From NCBI RefSeq assembly GCF_011765625.1, contig NZ_CP050314.1, positions 124,001-188,000 of the forward strand: a stretch of 64,000 nt of DNA. Direction: 5' to 3'. This document shows, piece after piece, positions 1 through 9,221 of the stretch (position 1 is its first letter; the number at the start of each line of letters is the position of its first letter). Under the pieces are notes generated by a model that searched no databases, was not told the origin of the DNA, and saw only the letters and a program-made list of their open reading frames with translations. The DNA comes from Shewanella aestuarii (GTDB lineage: Bacteria > Pseudomonadota > Gammaproteobacteria > Enterobacterales > Shewanellaceae). The position numbers and the translations under genes are program-made.

Positions 1-27
1 ACTACTGGACTTACAATCTCAGATTAA
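1..27 (+). CDS. 3' end of small membrane protein gene (copy A, partial)
   Basis: The first 27 bases encode the last eight residues (TTGLTISD) and stop of the 120-aa membrane protein found whole at 45304-45666; the match begins at the first base of the window, so the duplicated block extends further left. Nothing more can be said about its function from this fragment. Confidence 0.75.
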   Translation, partial: TTGLTISD

Positions 28-51
28 AAAAACTCGTGCTATAATCAATAT

Positions 52-612
52 ATGACAAAAAAATTATCTTACATTGAAGCGCGTACACTAATTAGGGAAA
101 ATTTCGTATCCAGCGCACTTGAATATCAAGAATTTAGAAATTCTTGTGAAGCTTTACGCTCACAATTACCATCGCAGCCGTTGGTGTTTTATAAAGAGGA
201 CTGGAAGGGTTGGGATGAGTTTACTGGGGTTAAACACAAAGAGTTAGATATAGATATCAAGACTCTCCAAACGCTCGCTGAACATTTAAACTTACATACA
301 AGATCTGAATGGGAACAAGCAATCAAAGAAAATATGCTAGGTGTCCCCATATCGATAAATAAAATTAAAGGTTTTTCTAATTGGAGTAACTTTCTAAGCA
401 AATCTGAATACATCTCATTCAAAGAGCTACTTGTTTTCACTAGATCTCTATCTATTAAAACTCAAATGGATTGGCGTGAATGGTGCAAAAAAAATTCTCG
501 ACCAGATCGAGTACCATTTAATTTACGTAAAATTTATTATGATGATTATTTAGCAGAATGCCTTAATCAAAATGTAAGCTTTTGGAAATTTATATTTGTA
601 GGTGAAGATTAG
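52..612 (+). CDS. 186-aa conserved protein, integrase-repeat-like (copy A)
   Basis: A soluble 186-aa protein, identical at all but one residue to the copy at 45691-46251 (Gln versus His near the C-terminus). It contains repeated patterns of the form 'EA...V/I..L.I.S..EW/Y', then 'LP..P...Y', then 'W.GW..F.G' (for example WKGWDEFTG near residue 55), which recall the short 'phage-integrase repeat' modules found on some integrases and as stand-alone proteins. That similarity is from memory and moderate. No catalytic motif is visible. It lies convergent to traG across a shared hairpin terminator. The function is unknown; a DNA-associated accessory role on the element is only a guess. Confidence 0.7.
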   Translation: MTKKLSYIEARTLIRENFVSSALEYQEFRNSCEALRSQLPSQPLVFYKEDWKGWDEFTGVKHKELDIDIKTLQTLAEHLNLHTRSEWEQAIKENMLGVPISINKIKGFSNWSNFLSKSEYISFKELLVFTRSLSIKTQMDWREWCKKNSRPDRVPFNLRKIYYDDYLAECLNQNVSFWKFIFVGED

Positions 613-651
613 CCCTTAGATGTAGATTTTACATGCACATGCAAGGGCTAA
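609..651. terminator. Bidirectional terminator between the 186-aa gene and traG
   Basis: Perfect arms TTAGCCCTT (609-617) and AAGGGCTAA (643-651) flank a loop and lie between two convergent genes, overlapping the stop codon of the 186-aa gene. The same stem with a loop 6 bp shorter occurs in copy B, so the stem is conserved while the loop varies. Confidence 0.65.
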
Positions 652-671
652 TATGTACTCCATTTTATACT

Positions 672-3600
672 CTATCTACCACCCACGAATCCAAAGTTAG
701 ACGGTGTTAACCGGGTCTCATTTTGTTGATTCATTTCACTTTCTTTTTCGTTTGTAGCTAAAGTGTTCTCACCATTATTCTCATTCGCTTGGGCTTTAAT
801 GGTTACTTTCTGTTCATCACTTATATTGTTACGTGAATCTGCAGAATTTTTACCATTAGCACCAACATCATTGCTGCCTGTGTCATTTGTTGGGCTTGAA
901 CTCATACCGACATCATTGGCTCCAACATCATTGCTGCCTGTGTCATTTGTTGAGCCTGACCCCATACCGACATCATTGGCTCCAACATCATTGCTGCCTG
1001 TGTCATTTGTTGGGCTTGAACTCATACCGACATCATTGGCTCCAACATCATTGCTGCCTGTGTCATTTGTTGGGCTTGAACTCATACCGATATCATTGGC
1101 ACCAACATCATTGCTGCCTGTGTCATTTGTTGGGCTTGAACTCATACCGACATCATTGGCTCCAACATCATTGCTGCCTGTGTCATTTGTTGGGCTTGAA
1201 CTCATACCGACATCATTGGCTCCAACATCATTGCTGCCTGTGTCATTTGTTGAGCCTGAACCCATACCGACATCATTGCGGCCTGCGTCATTTGTTGAAG
1301 TGTCTGAACCCACGCCAGCACTATTAACACCAACATCATTGCTGCCCGCATTATTTGTACCTACTGAATTGCTGCCTGTGTTATTTGTTGGGCTTGAACT
1401 CATACCGACATCATTGGCTCCAACATCATTGCTGCCTGTGTCATTTGTTGGGCTTGAACTCATACCGACATCATTGGCTCCAACATCATTGCTGCCTGTG
1501 TTATTTGTTGAAGTGTCTGAACCAACGCCAGCACTATTAACACCAACATCATTGCTGCCTGTGTCATTTGTTGAGCCTGAACCCATACCGACATCATTGC
1601 TGCCTGTGTTATTTGTTGAAGTGTCTGAACCCACACCAGCACTATTAACACCAACATCATTGCTGCCTGTGTTATTTGTTGAGCCTGAACCCATACCGAC
1701 ATCATTGCTGCCTGTGTTATTTGTTGAAGTGTCTGAACCCACACCAGCACTATTAACACCAACATCATTGCTGCCCGCATTATTTGTACCTACTGAATTG
1801 CGGCCTGCGTCATTTGTTAAAGGTGTCTCACTACCACGAACTGATCCAGTTTCTGTGTTACCCGTCTCAGCCTTGGCCACTCCACCCGATGCTGCTTGAG
1901 GGCTTGCTGTTTGAGGGGTATCACTACCACTGACAGAGCCTACTTCTGCTTTGGCCGTTTCGCCACTAGCCACATCGCCTTTAGCTACTTCGGCAACATG
2001 CGCTTCAGATTTAGCCGTTGAAGGTGTTTCACTGCCGCTAACCGAGCCAGCTTCAGCTTTACCCGTTTCGGCCTTGGCAACTTCGCCTTTAGCCACATCG
2101 CCTTTAGCTACTTCACCTTTGGCTACTTCACCCGATGCTGCTTGAGGGGTTGCAGTTTGAGGGGTATCACTACCACTGACCGAGCCTGCTTCTGCTTTAC
2201 CCGTTACGGCCTTGGCGACTTCGCCACTAGCCACATCGCCTTTAGCTACTTCGGCAACATGCGCTTCAGATTTAGCCGTTGAAGGTGTTTCACTGCCGCT
2301 AACCGAGCCAGCTTCAGCTTTACCCGTTTCGGCCTTGGCAACTTCGCCTTTAGCCACATCGCCTTTAGCTACTTCACCTTTGGCTACTTCACCCGATGCT
2401 GCTTGAGGGGTTGCTGTTTGAGGGGTATCACTACCACTGACCGAGCCTGCTTCTGCTTTGGCTGTTTCACCACTAGCCACTTCACCACTAGCTACTTCGG
2501 CAACATGCGCTTCAGATTTAGCCGTTGAAGGTGTTTCACTGCCGCTAACCGAGCCAGCTTCAGCTTTACCCGTTTCGGGCTTGGCAACTTCGCCTTTAGC
2601 CACATCGCCTTTAGCCACATCGCCTTTAGCTACTTCACCTTTGGCTACTTCACCCGATGCTGCTTGAGGGGTTGCTGTTTGAGGGGTATCACTACCACTG
2701 ACCGAGCCTGCTTCTGCTTTGGCTGTTTCACCACTGGCTGTTTCACCACTAGCCACTTCACCACTAGCTACTTCGGCAACATGCGCTTCAGATTTAGCCG
2801 TTGAAGGTGTTTCACTGCCGCTAACCGAGCCAGCTTCAGCTTTACCCGTTTCGGCCTTGGCAACTTCGCCTTTAGCCACATCGCCTTTAGCTACTTCACC
2901 TTTGGCCACTTCACCCGATGCTGCTTGAGGGGTTGCAGTTTGAGGGGTATCACTACCACTGACCGAGCCTGCTTCTGCTTTGGCTGTTTCACCACTGGCT
3001 GTTTCACCACTAGCCACTTCACCACTAGCTACTTCGGCAACATGCGCTTCAGATTTAGCCGTTGAAGGTGTTTCACTGCCGCTAACCGAGCCAGCTTCAG
3101 CTTTACCCGTTTCGACCTTGGCAACTTCGCCTTTAGCCACTTCACCTTTGGCCACTTCACCCGATGCTGCTTGAGGGGTTGCAGTTTGAGGGGTATCACT
3201 ACCACTGACCGAGCCTGCTTCTGCTTTGGTTACTTGACTGTTTGGTATTACTGCTTCTTCTTCCTCTTCCTTTGCAATCATTGAAATAGTCGATACAGAT
3301 GGACTATTCTGCTGGTTGCTATTAGTAGAGTAATCTTCAGTTTTGTAGGTTTCTCTAGCGTGTTTCAAGTAATCATCGTAATTCTGCTTTTGCTCTGGTG
3401 ACATAACGGATTCAAGTTTTCCGCCAAGATCCTTGAGTTTGTTGTATTCGATTTGTTGATCTGCGCCATGCTCAGCTCTATCACTAAATCTACCTTTGTC
3501 ATAATAAGTGCGGCCGAAACTTTCACCTGAGCCCGTTATACCTAACTCTTGATCTACAGCTAAAGCAGATTTACCATCTAAGATCATACCTAAAGCTGTT

Positions 3601-6600
3601 GCTGTTTTATCTGCAGGCGAGTTTGTATCAACTGTAGAAGCAACTTTTCCTCGATTTTCTTGTGCATCAACATAAGCAGATGCAATATTTCCATTATTAT
3701 TCTGACCTGCTTCAATACGTGATAGAGATTGTTCGATTTGGTCAGATTTAGTATTCCCGTTTAGATAGCTCTTATACCAGTCGTTACCTGCTTTGATTTG
3801 ATTTAATTGCTCATCGGTAAAGGATTGGCTTGCCACTGGTGTAGGGTTACCCTCTGGAGTAAACAAACCATCGACAAACTTCTGATCTGAAATCACTGCT
3901 AGTGCAGCATCAAATCTTTCCTGTGTTGCGCCATCAGTTCTTAATCCCTGATCCAGAACTTTAGTGTTGATGGCACCAATATCATTCAGTTTCTCCATAC
4001 CTTTAGCATAATTATCTTGCACAGAATCGACATTACTGGCGTTCCCACTATTAACAGAGTTAATAATGTAATTGCCCATGGCCTCACCACCGCTACCTTT
4101 TAAGAAGTAATCGGCAGCTGGTTTTAAAATAGAATGATCAGATTGATGAAGTGTTTGAGCCAAGCTATTGCCATCAACAGAACTACCCGCATCTGTAATT
4201 TTATCAGCTGCATTTGCACTAACACCCTGCGGAATTACCATTCCAACGTCATTCGCCTTGCCAGAAATATCGATATTATTTTTAGCAACGTCTTCCATTC
4301 CATTTTTCGTATTTTTTGTAGCATCATCACGAAATTGGTTAGAATCAGATTCAATTTTCTGAGATTTAGTTGCAAGTTCTTCAGCGTTAGGTTGGGCTAG
4401 ACGTTTAGCTGAATCATCAAATACTTTATTGATATTTTGACTTGCATCCTGCATTAGATCTAATTGTTCGCCACGTTGTTTGTAAAAATCAACCCCTTCT
4501 GCACCACCAGTAATGCCATTATCTTTCAGGGCTTGGAAAATTCCTTGGCTAATCTGGTTGTCGGAACGTTCTTTATCAAAATCAACGCCGCCGTTACCAG
4601 CTTTTAAATCTATTGCATCGTGCTGATCCAATAAATTCATCAAAGCCTTACCCTTGGCCATAGCATAGCCATCAACAGAAGTGTTATTTGACGAAAGAAG
4701 ATGGTCGCTAGTTTTCTCATTCAGATAATCATCAATACCACCTTTTTTCCCGTCACTTAACTGATACTGCTGAGATTGCAACTTATCCCACAATTCAGGG
4801 TCAGACGATTTTAAGAAATCCTGAATTGATTGATTACCCAATGCTGAGTGAAGTTGTGACATACCAATTTGCGTCGAAGCTGACACTTGACTAGAACGTG
4901 ATTGCATAGCAGATAAAGAGGCACTTTGCTGCCTAAGCGCTTGTTCTTGCCTTGCAAGTTCAGCACCTTCTGTTGCACTTTTTTGAAATGCTGCTGACGT
5001 TGTATCGGACCACCCTTCTGAAGCGAGTTTGGTATTAGCAAGAGAAGCATTAATTTCTTTTGAATGTCGTTGAGCTAGATTCATGGATTCTTGGAGTGAT
5101 TTCTTTTCGGATGCCGAAGCGCTTTCATCAATGCCCAGTGCAGCTTGGGCTTTGGCACCTAGCTTAAATCCTAAAGGACTTTTCTCACCACCAAATGTAA
5201 GCGAACCGCCCATTTCTCCCGAAACAGTACCCGAAGCTGCGACTTTTCGAGCTTGTGAAATATCCATACCAGTGGCTTCTTGAATGGCTTGAGCAGCGGC
5301 CTCAACCGCAGCCTCTTTTGAGCCAACAGTATATTGATTACTCTCGCCATTTTTATAGTCGTAAGAACCAACATTACCTTTGCTAAACATCTCATTAACT
5401 GCAGATTTTCGGCTATTGGCAACTTGTTCTGCACTGGAACTCAGTGATTGCGCTGCCATGCCCGCGCTGTTAGCTGTAGATGAACCAACAGAATAATCGG
5501 TTGCTGAGGTTTTAGCTAAGGTATCACCTCTATTCCATTCACCAGTATTATTTTGATAAACACTGTTTTGGTTGCCGTATGCTGTTTGGCCATTAGTAAC
5601 TGTAGCGCCTGTATCTGGTGCAAAACGCTCTGCCTTGATATTTGGATCTGCCATAGATTTTGAGGCTAAACCCTGCATCGCGTGAACACCCTTATACATA
5701 ACAAAAATGCAAATAGCAGGAATAAAGGTATAAAGCATACCGCCCATAGAAATGTAGGAATTTGCGGTAGTGAACTGCGAGTCTATTGATGTCAAACTAA
5801 ACTGACTTGTTCCAGCAGCAACGTTTTCTGTAAATCGACCAGTCATGGCCATAGCCATAAAGCCATTAACAAGAACGAGCATCACTGCCCAAAGGTTAAC
5901 AAAAACCCACACCATGAAATATTGACCAACCGCCAATAACCCTTGTCCAGAAAATGCCAGCGTGACACCAATAAAAGGAGTAATAAATACACATAATGCC
6001 TCAAAAAATGATTGCATGATTTCGGCATTTTCCATCCAATATTCTTTTTTCTGAGCATTAGCTAGATGGCGCTGATTAACGGTATCAAACATGCCTTTTG
6101 CCACTTGATTGCCATAAGGTGAATTATTGAAATAATTCGCAAATTCACTTTGCAAAAACATCACTTTCGCTAAGTCTAATGATGATTCTGCTTCAGGTAT
6201 CGTGCCATTTGGAGTTTGTTGTGCAATAAATTTATCCACCTCAGATAACTTAAGTCCTTGACTAGCCATTGACTTATCAAGAGCTAAATTAAAATGTGCA
6301 GAATTGACCGCATTTGTCAGATGGGTATGCACTTCAATACACGAGGCCATAATACCGTCTGACGCCGCAGGATTCGTGCTCAAAAAATAAACAGAATCGA
6401 GGGCTTTATTTGATATTGCTATTGATGGTACAAGTTCCTTTGGGTAAGCTTTTGCTAAAACATCCAGCGGTTCATTTTTGCTAGGAGAAAGCAATTCTGA
6501 GGTAACATAGCAATCATTCAGATATTGGTTGAGTGTTTTACAAATATTATATGTTTTTTCGCTACCTTCGATGGGTACACAGGCAGATTGATAATTAACG

Positions 6601-7043
6601 CTAGCCAACCCTACAAAATGTTGAATTGGTGAAAATGCAGTCCACGTATTAGCAACACCTACCACAGAAAATGCTTGAGCGAACTGATCTGCTACAACGG
6701 TAATAGTACCAGTGATCATCCATCCACTTAGAGCAGGCAATAATGGGACATTACTAATGTTTTGATAGGTATTATCGCGTTTAGAAATAACAGTAACGTC
6801 AACTAAGGATTGAGGACCAAGTAAACCTAAAACGACAATGATGGAAATGATAAATCCTTTTGCTGGAAATGGGGATTTATCTTGATCAATAGCCCATTTA
6901 AACATTCCAGCCATTAATCCTAAAAGTAAGGCGATACCAAACAACACAAAAATGTCATTTGTAGACCACATTCGAGATAAACCTTTGAAGATTTCGATTA
7001 GAAATTCAGGGTTACCCATTGAGTAAACTTCAAAACCCGTCAT
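672..7043 (-). CDS. traG: TraG, mating-pair stabilisation protein with giant repeat tail (copy A, 2123 aa)
   Basis: The N-terminal ~460 residues carry several hydrophobic segments (around residues 32-52, 62-80, 345-400 and 440-460) and match the TraG_N architecture of F-type conjugation systems, where TraG is an inner-membrane protein that stabilises mating pairs and, in F, contributes to entry exclusion. A long Gln/Ser/Ala/Asn-rich periplasmic region follows (about 480-1270). The tail is exceptional: ~87-aa repeats rich in EVAKGEVAKG and GSVSGSDTPQTA, then ~20-aa repeats of the type NDTGSNDVGANDVGMSSSPT, ending in a conserved NFGFVGGR. F TraG is about 940 aa, so this is more than double. The gene starts 3 bp after the truncated traH and shares its direction. 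It may still be translated, but its upstream operon is broken at 7911, so expression is uncertain. Confidence 0.88.
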   Translation of the reverse strand: MTGFEVYSMGNPEFLIEIFKGLSRMWSTNDIFVLFGIALLLGLMAGMFKWAIDQDKSPFPAKGFIISIIVVLGLLGPQSLVDVTVISKRDNTYQNISNVPLLPALSGWMITGTITVVADQFAQAFSVVGVANTWTAFSPIQHFVGLASVNYQSACVPIEGSEKTYNICKTLNQYLNDCYVTSELLSPSKNEPLDVLAKAYPKELVPSIAISNKALDSVYFLSTNPAASDGIMASCIEVHTHLTNAVNSAHFNLALDKSMASQGLKLSEVDKFIAQQTPNGTIPEAESSLDLAKVMFLQSEFANYFNNSPYGNQVAKGMFDTVNQRHLANAQKKEYWMENAEIMQSFFEALCVFITPFIGVTLAFSGQGLLAVGQYFMVWVFVNLWAVMLVLVNGFMAMAMTGRFTENVAAGTSQFSLTSIDSQFTTANSYISMGGMLYTFIPAICIFVMYKGVHAMQGLASKSMADPNIKAERFAPDTGATVTNGQTAYGNQNSVYQNNTGEWNRGDTLAKTSATDYSVGSSTANSAGMAAQSLSSSAEQVANSRKSAVNEMFSKGNVGSYDYKNGESNQYTVGSKEAAVEAAAQAIQEATGMDISQARKVAASGTVSGEMGGSLTFGGEKSPLGFKLGAKAQAALGIDESASASEKKSLQESMNLAQRHSKEINASLANTKLASEGWSDTTSAAFQKSATEGAELARQEQALRQQSASLSAMQSRSSQVSASTQIGMSQLHSALGNQSIQDFLKSSDPELWDKLQSQQYQLSDGKKGGIDDYLNEKTSDHLLSSNNTSVDGYAMAKGKALMNLLDQHDAIDLKAGNGGVDFDKERSDNQISQGIFQALKDNGITGGAEGVDFYKQRGEQLDLMQDASQNINKVFDDSAKRLAQPNAEELATKSQKIESDSNQFRDDATKNTKNGMEDVAKNNIDISGKANDVGMVIPQGVSANAADKITDAGSSVDGNSLAQTLHQSDHSILKPAADYFLKGSGGEAMGNYIINSVNSGNASNVDSVQDNYAKGMEKLNDIGAINTKVLDQGLRTDGATQERFDAALAVISDQKFVDGLFTPEGNPTPVASQSFTDEQLNQIKAGNDWYKSYLNGNTKSDQIEQSLSRIEAGQNNNGNIASAYVDAQENRGKVASTVDTNSPADKTATALGMILDGKSALAVDQELGITGSGESFGRTYYDKGRFSDRAEHGADQQIEYNKLKDLGGKLESVMSPEQKQNYDDYLKHARETYKTEDYSTNSNQQNSPSVSTISMIAKEEEEEAVIPNSQVTKAEAGSVSGSDTPQTATPQAASGEVAKGEVAKGEVAKVETGKAEAGSVSGSETPSTAKSEAHVAEVASGEVASGETASGETAKAEAGSVSGSDTPQTATPQAASGEVAKGEVAKGDVAKGEVAKAETGKAEAGSVSGSETPSTAKSEAHVAEVASGEVASGETASGETAKAEAGSVSGSDTPQTATPQAASGEVAKGEVAKGDVAKGDVAKGEVAKPETGKAEAGSVSGSETPSTAKSEAHVAEVASGEVASGETAKAEAGSVSGSDTPQTATPQAASGEVAKGEVAKGDVAKGEVAKAETGKAEAGSVSGSETPSTAKSEAHVAEVAKGDVASGEVAKAVTGKAEAGSVSGSDTPQTATPQAASGEVAKGEVAKGDVAKGEVAKAETGKAEAGSVSGSETPSTAKSEAHVAEVAKGDVASGETAKAEVGSVSGSDTPQTASPQAASGGVAKAETGNTETGSVRGSETPLTNDAGRNSVGTNNAGSNDVGVNSAGVGSDTSTNNTGSNDVGMGSGSTNNTGSNDVGVNSAGVGSDTSTNNTGSNDVGMGSGSTNDTGSNDVGVNSAGVGSDTSTNNTGSNDVGANDVGMSSSPTNDTGSNDVGANDVGMSSSPTNNTGSNSVGTNNAGSNDVGVNSAGVGSDTSTNDAGRNDVGMGSGSTNDTGSNDVGANDVGMSSSPTNDTGSNDVGANDVGMSSSPTNDTGSNDVGANDIGMSSSPTNDTGSNDVGANDVGMSSSPTNDTGSNDVGANDVGMGSGSTNDTGSNDVGANDVGMSSSPTNDTGSNDVGANGKNSADSRNNISDEQKVTIKAQANENNGENTLATNEKESEMNQQNETRLTPSNFGFVGGR
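853..1800. repeat. 60-bp tandem repeats in traG tail
   Basis: From about 853 a 60-bp unit (core TCATTGCTGCCTGTGTCATT) repeats in exact phase seven times to about 1260, then continues as shuffled variants to about 1800. Each unit encodes about 20 residues of TraG on the minus strand. Copy B retains only a single short remnant of this block (46495-46560), so the array differs greatly in length between the copies. Confidence 0.92.
1900..3225. repeat. 261-bp tandem repeats in traG tail
   Basis: About five units with a 261-bp period (one 246-bp) encode ~87-residue repeats of TraG. Inside each unit an 18-bp sub-repeat encodes (E/D)VAKG(E/D) in variable number, so units differ by multiples of six residues. 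Copy B has a related but differently assorted set at about 46620-47760. Confidence 0.92.
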
Positions 7044-7046
7044 TTG

Positions 7047-7931
7047 TTATCCCTCACTCGATAGATCTTTCATTAATAAAAATTGTGAAAACTCTTTATG
7101 AATGTTATCTAATTCTTTGGTTAACTGAGTCGATACTAAGTTTTCATAATGCTTGTGAAAGTCATCTACGTTTTTAAGCACTTCATTGATACCAAGCTCA
7201 GGGATTTCACTTAACTGGTTGGCAGCTCTCAAAGCTGTAAGTGAATTTCGAGTCTGTGTAACAAAGTCATCTTCGAGATAATCCATCATAACGCGAGTCA
7301 TCATGAGCGATTTTAACTTTACATATTGATCACGCGTATTCGAGGAATATCCCAACTTTTTCATGGTGATAGTCATATCGTTACCCATAAAATAGCTTAA
7401 TAACTTTTGATTTTGAGTTAATTCCACATTGCCTTTAACAATCGTATCCCATAGCTCGGTAATGTCAGCGCGTAATTTAGGCAGTAAGCGAGGAACAGAG
7501 ACTTGCGTTTCAGTGGTTGAAGTACATCCGGGGCTTCCATCACACTTATAATATTTGAAACTAAAATCTTGCGTGCTATGGATGTTTTCGAGATCGAGAA
7601 ACAAATTTATATAAGCTAATGCGCCTTTAGGCCGCAAAGGAGTCAAACACGTTTTTTCACCGTCTCTTTCAGGTTGTGGACAGGTGCCATTAGTAACATT
7701 AGTCAGGTGTGAGCCAACCAGAGTTTGTGCTAACTCACCAGGGCGCAATGATAAAAATGATTCAAAAAATTTACCCTTAGCGTTAGCTTGTGCTATCGCC
7801 TTCATTGTTGCGTTTGAACTCGGGTCAATATTCACAGCCAAAGCTTTTTCGGAAATGCCAGCAACAGACTTATAAAAGGTATCTACATCATCAGCATAAT
7901 TGCCAAGATTCGAACCACCGACCCCTACCAT
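7047..7931 (-). pseudogene. traH: traH' truncated at its 5' end (copy A)
   Basis: The frame matches residues from about 181 to the end of the intact 467-aa TraH at 51612-53015, nearly residue for residue. The first ~180 residues, including the signal peptide, are missing. The apparent start (MVGVGGS) is read from the tRNA-Val fragment beyond the 7911 breakpoint and is not part of TraH. With no signal peptide the product could not reach the periplasm, so this is a remnant of the duplication. Confidence 0.9.
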
Positions 7932-7937
7932 GTCAAG
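7907..7937 (-). pseudogene. tRNA-Val(GAC) fragment at the duplication breakpoint
   Basis: Read on the minus strand, the bases give an anticodon loop TTGACAT (anticodon GAC), then GGTAGGGGTCGGTGG, then the T-arm word TTCGAATC. This closely follows the 3' half of a bacterial tRNA-Val(GAC). The 5' half of the tRNA and the acceptor end are absent. GATTC is shared by the tRNA and by traH at the join. A scar of integration or illegitimate recombination at a tRNA gene is the simplest reading. Confidence 0.72.
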
Positions 7938-8385
7938 ACGTTATTATATAAAAATCAATCAATATCTAAATCCCACCTATACATCTATGCCATTCTTTTA
8001 TCTCAATTTTTTATAAAAACCAACACCTAGCTTTAGCTAATGTTCGCTTTGAATCAATTTATAATGGGCACAAGTTAGGCACAAAATATAAATGTCTAAA
8101 TCGACCACTATTTTGTAAGAATCTAGTAAAACACAACCAGCATCGACAATCTGATTACCTGAAAATACCCGCTCAATGATAAATTCGGAGTAGATGATAA
8201 CAAACGACAAAAACAGGCCAGTAGTTGTTATGCTGATAAGAGGTTCTATCGCAAAGTGAATTCTTACCGCTATGGTTTGAGACGCGCAAGATATCTCAGA
8301 TACAATTAGGCCGCTAATGAATAAAATTGCTCCAAGGGCTCATATTTTCTGCGTTTACCATCTGACCTTTTTTTAAAAAGTGTTA
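7938..8385. other. Gene-free stretch after the tRNA fragment
   Basis: About 450 bp of AT-rich sequence with no open frame of useful length and no recognisable promoter or repeat. It may hold decayed chromosomal or IS sequence. I can support nothing specific in it. Confidence 0.4.
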
Positions 8386-8792
8386 CATACTTCAATTCCA
8401 GCTAACACGACACAAAGCCTGAGGATGAGATGATGTACAGTGACATGGATAAACTCTATGCAGATAAAGGGTATATCAGTAAAACGCTGTCCTGTGAATT
8501 GCTAGAGAAAGGCGTGAAGTGGGTGACGAACGTGAGTAAGAATATGAAAGCGAAGGCGGTGATTTTGAGGGATAGAGCGATGTTGTCGAGACGTTTTATC
8601 TTAGAAACCATCAACGACCAGTTAAAAAATAACTCACACCACACCAGACACCGCAGTGTGCATGGTTTTATGCTCAATATGATTACGGGACTTATCGCCT
8701 ATCAATTGAAAGACAATAAGCCACAACTGAACATCACTAACGCAGAGTTTAATGCTATTGCAGTTATGGCTTGTTAAACCGAACTCAGGTTG
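8386..8792 (+). mobile_element. IS982-family transposase remnant (3' end)
   Basis: The open frame 8430-8777 reads YADKGYIS, then VTNVSKNMK, then ETINDQLKN and HTRHRSVHGFM, which is the C-terminal part of IS982-family transposases including the last catalytic region. Just upstream, PANTHDTKPEDE can be read only with a frameshift near 8405, and nothing of the first ~170 residues is present. After the stop, ACCGAACTCAGGTT resembles the IS982 terminal repeat, giving a right end near 8792. The element is dead. Confidence 0.78.
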
Positions 8793-9221
8793 ACTAGGTT
8801 AAATATATCCCAAGACAATTGGCTTAAGCTTACCACCGACTTTGGTAAGCTATTACATGGCCCAGTCGTACGCTGCAAGAACTGACTGATTTCTGCGAAC
8901 ACTTAGGAAAGCGACGACATTTTGCTAAATGCTGTCAGCATCTCAACGTTGGCTGATTTCAGGCCAGCTTCATTGACCCTTCCTTACAAGACCGCCAACA
9001 AGATAATGGGATGGGATTTTTTTACTAAAAATCACCGTTTTTCAGCCAAATAGGTTAATTGAGTCAGTCATCACCCTTTGAAGCCATACTTCGCTCGCTT
9101 TTTAGCTCCGAAGTGACTTTTAGTCACTTGAATGCTAATCGAAAGTGCATAATGTTCTTGTTTAAAATGGCTGGCCTGATTTATGGATCAATTTTTGTGA
9201 TAAGTTCGACCCAGACAGCCA
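8793..9221. other. Gene-free stretch with a short hairpin
   Basis: No supported gene. A perfect 8-bp hairpin, AAGTGACT-TTT-AGTCACTT, lies at 9111-9129, downstream of the leftward MBL gene, but it has no T tract. The rest looks like degraded intergenic sequence. Confidence 0.35.

Larger units (their letters stand above)
1..7911. repeat. Large direct repeat, copy A (traG-traH block)
   Basis: Positions 1-7911 align with 45640-52476 in the same orientation. They share the tail of a 120-aa gene, the 186-aa gene, the terminator, traG and most of traH. The copies are not identical: there are scattered base differences, a replaced segment in TraG near 5170-5210 (versus 49690-49780), and many more TraG tail repeats here. 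The match ends at 7911 in the word AGATTC. Right of that, copy B continues into traH while copy A continues into a tRNA-Val fragment. The left end lies outside the window. Confidence 0.95.

Noticed and set aside
763..1899. A 378-codon open frame on the plus strand, Pro/Thr/Ser-rich and repetitive
   Set aside because: It is antisense to the traG repeat tail. Repeats in multiples of three keep several frames open; it has no credible ribosome site, and copy B has only a short, different remnant. The many shorter plus-strand frames at 1951-3174 and 46978-47694 are the same artefact.
853..3225. Possible CRISPR array
   Set aside because: Units are contiguous and coding, with no unique spacers; no cas genes are present.
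7912..7931. Start codon of the truncated traH frame (MVGVGGS)
   Set aside because: These residues are read from the tRNA-Val fragment; they are not TraH sequence.
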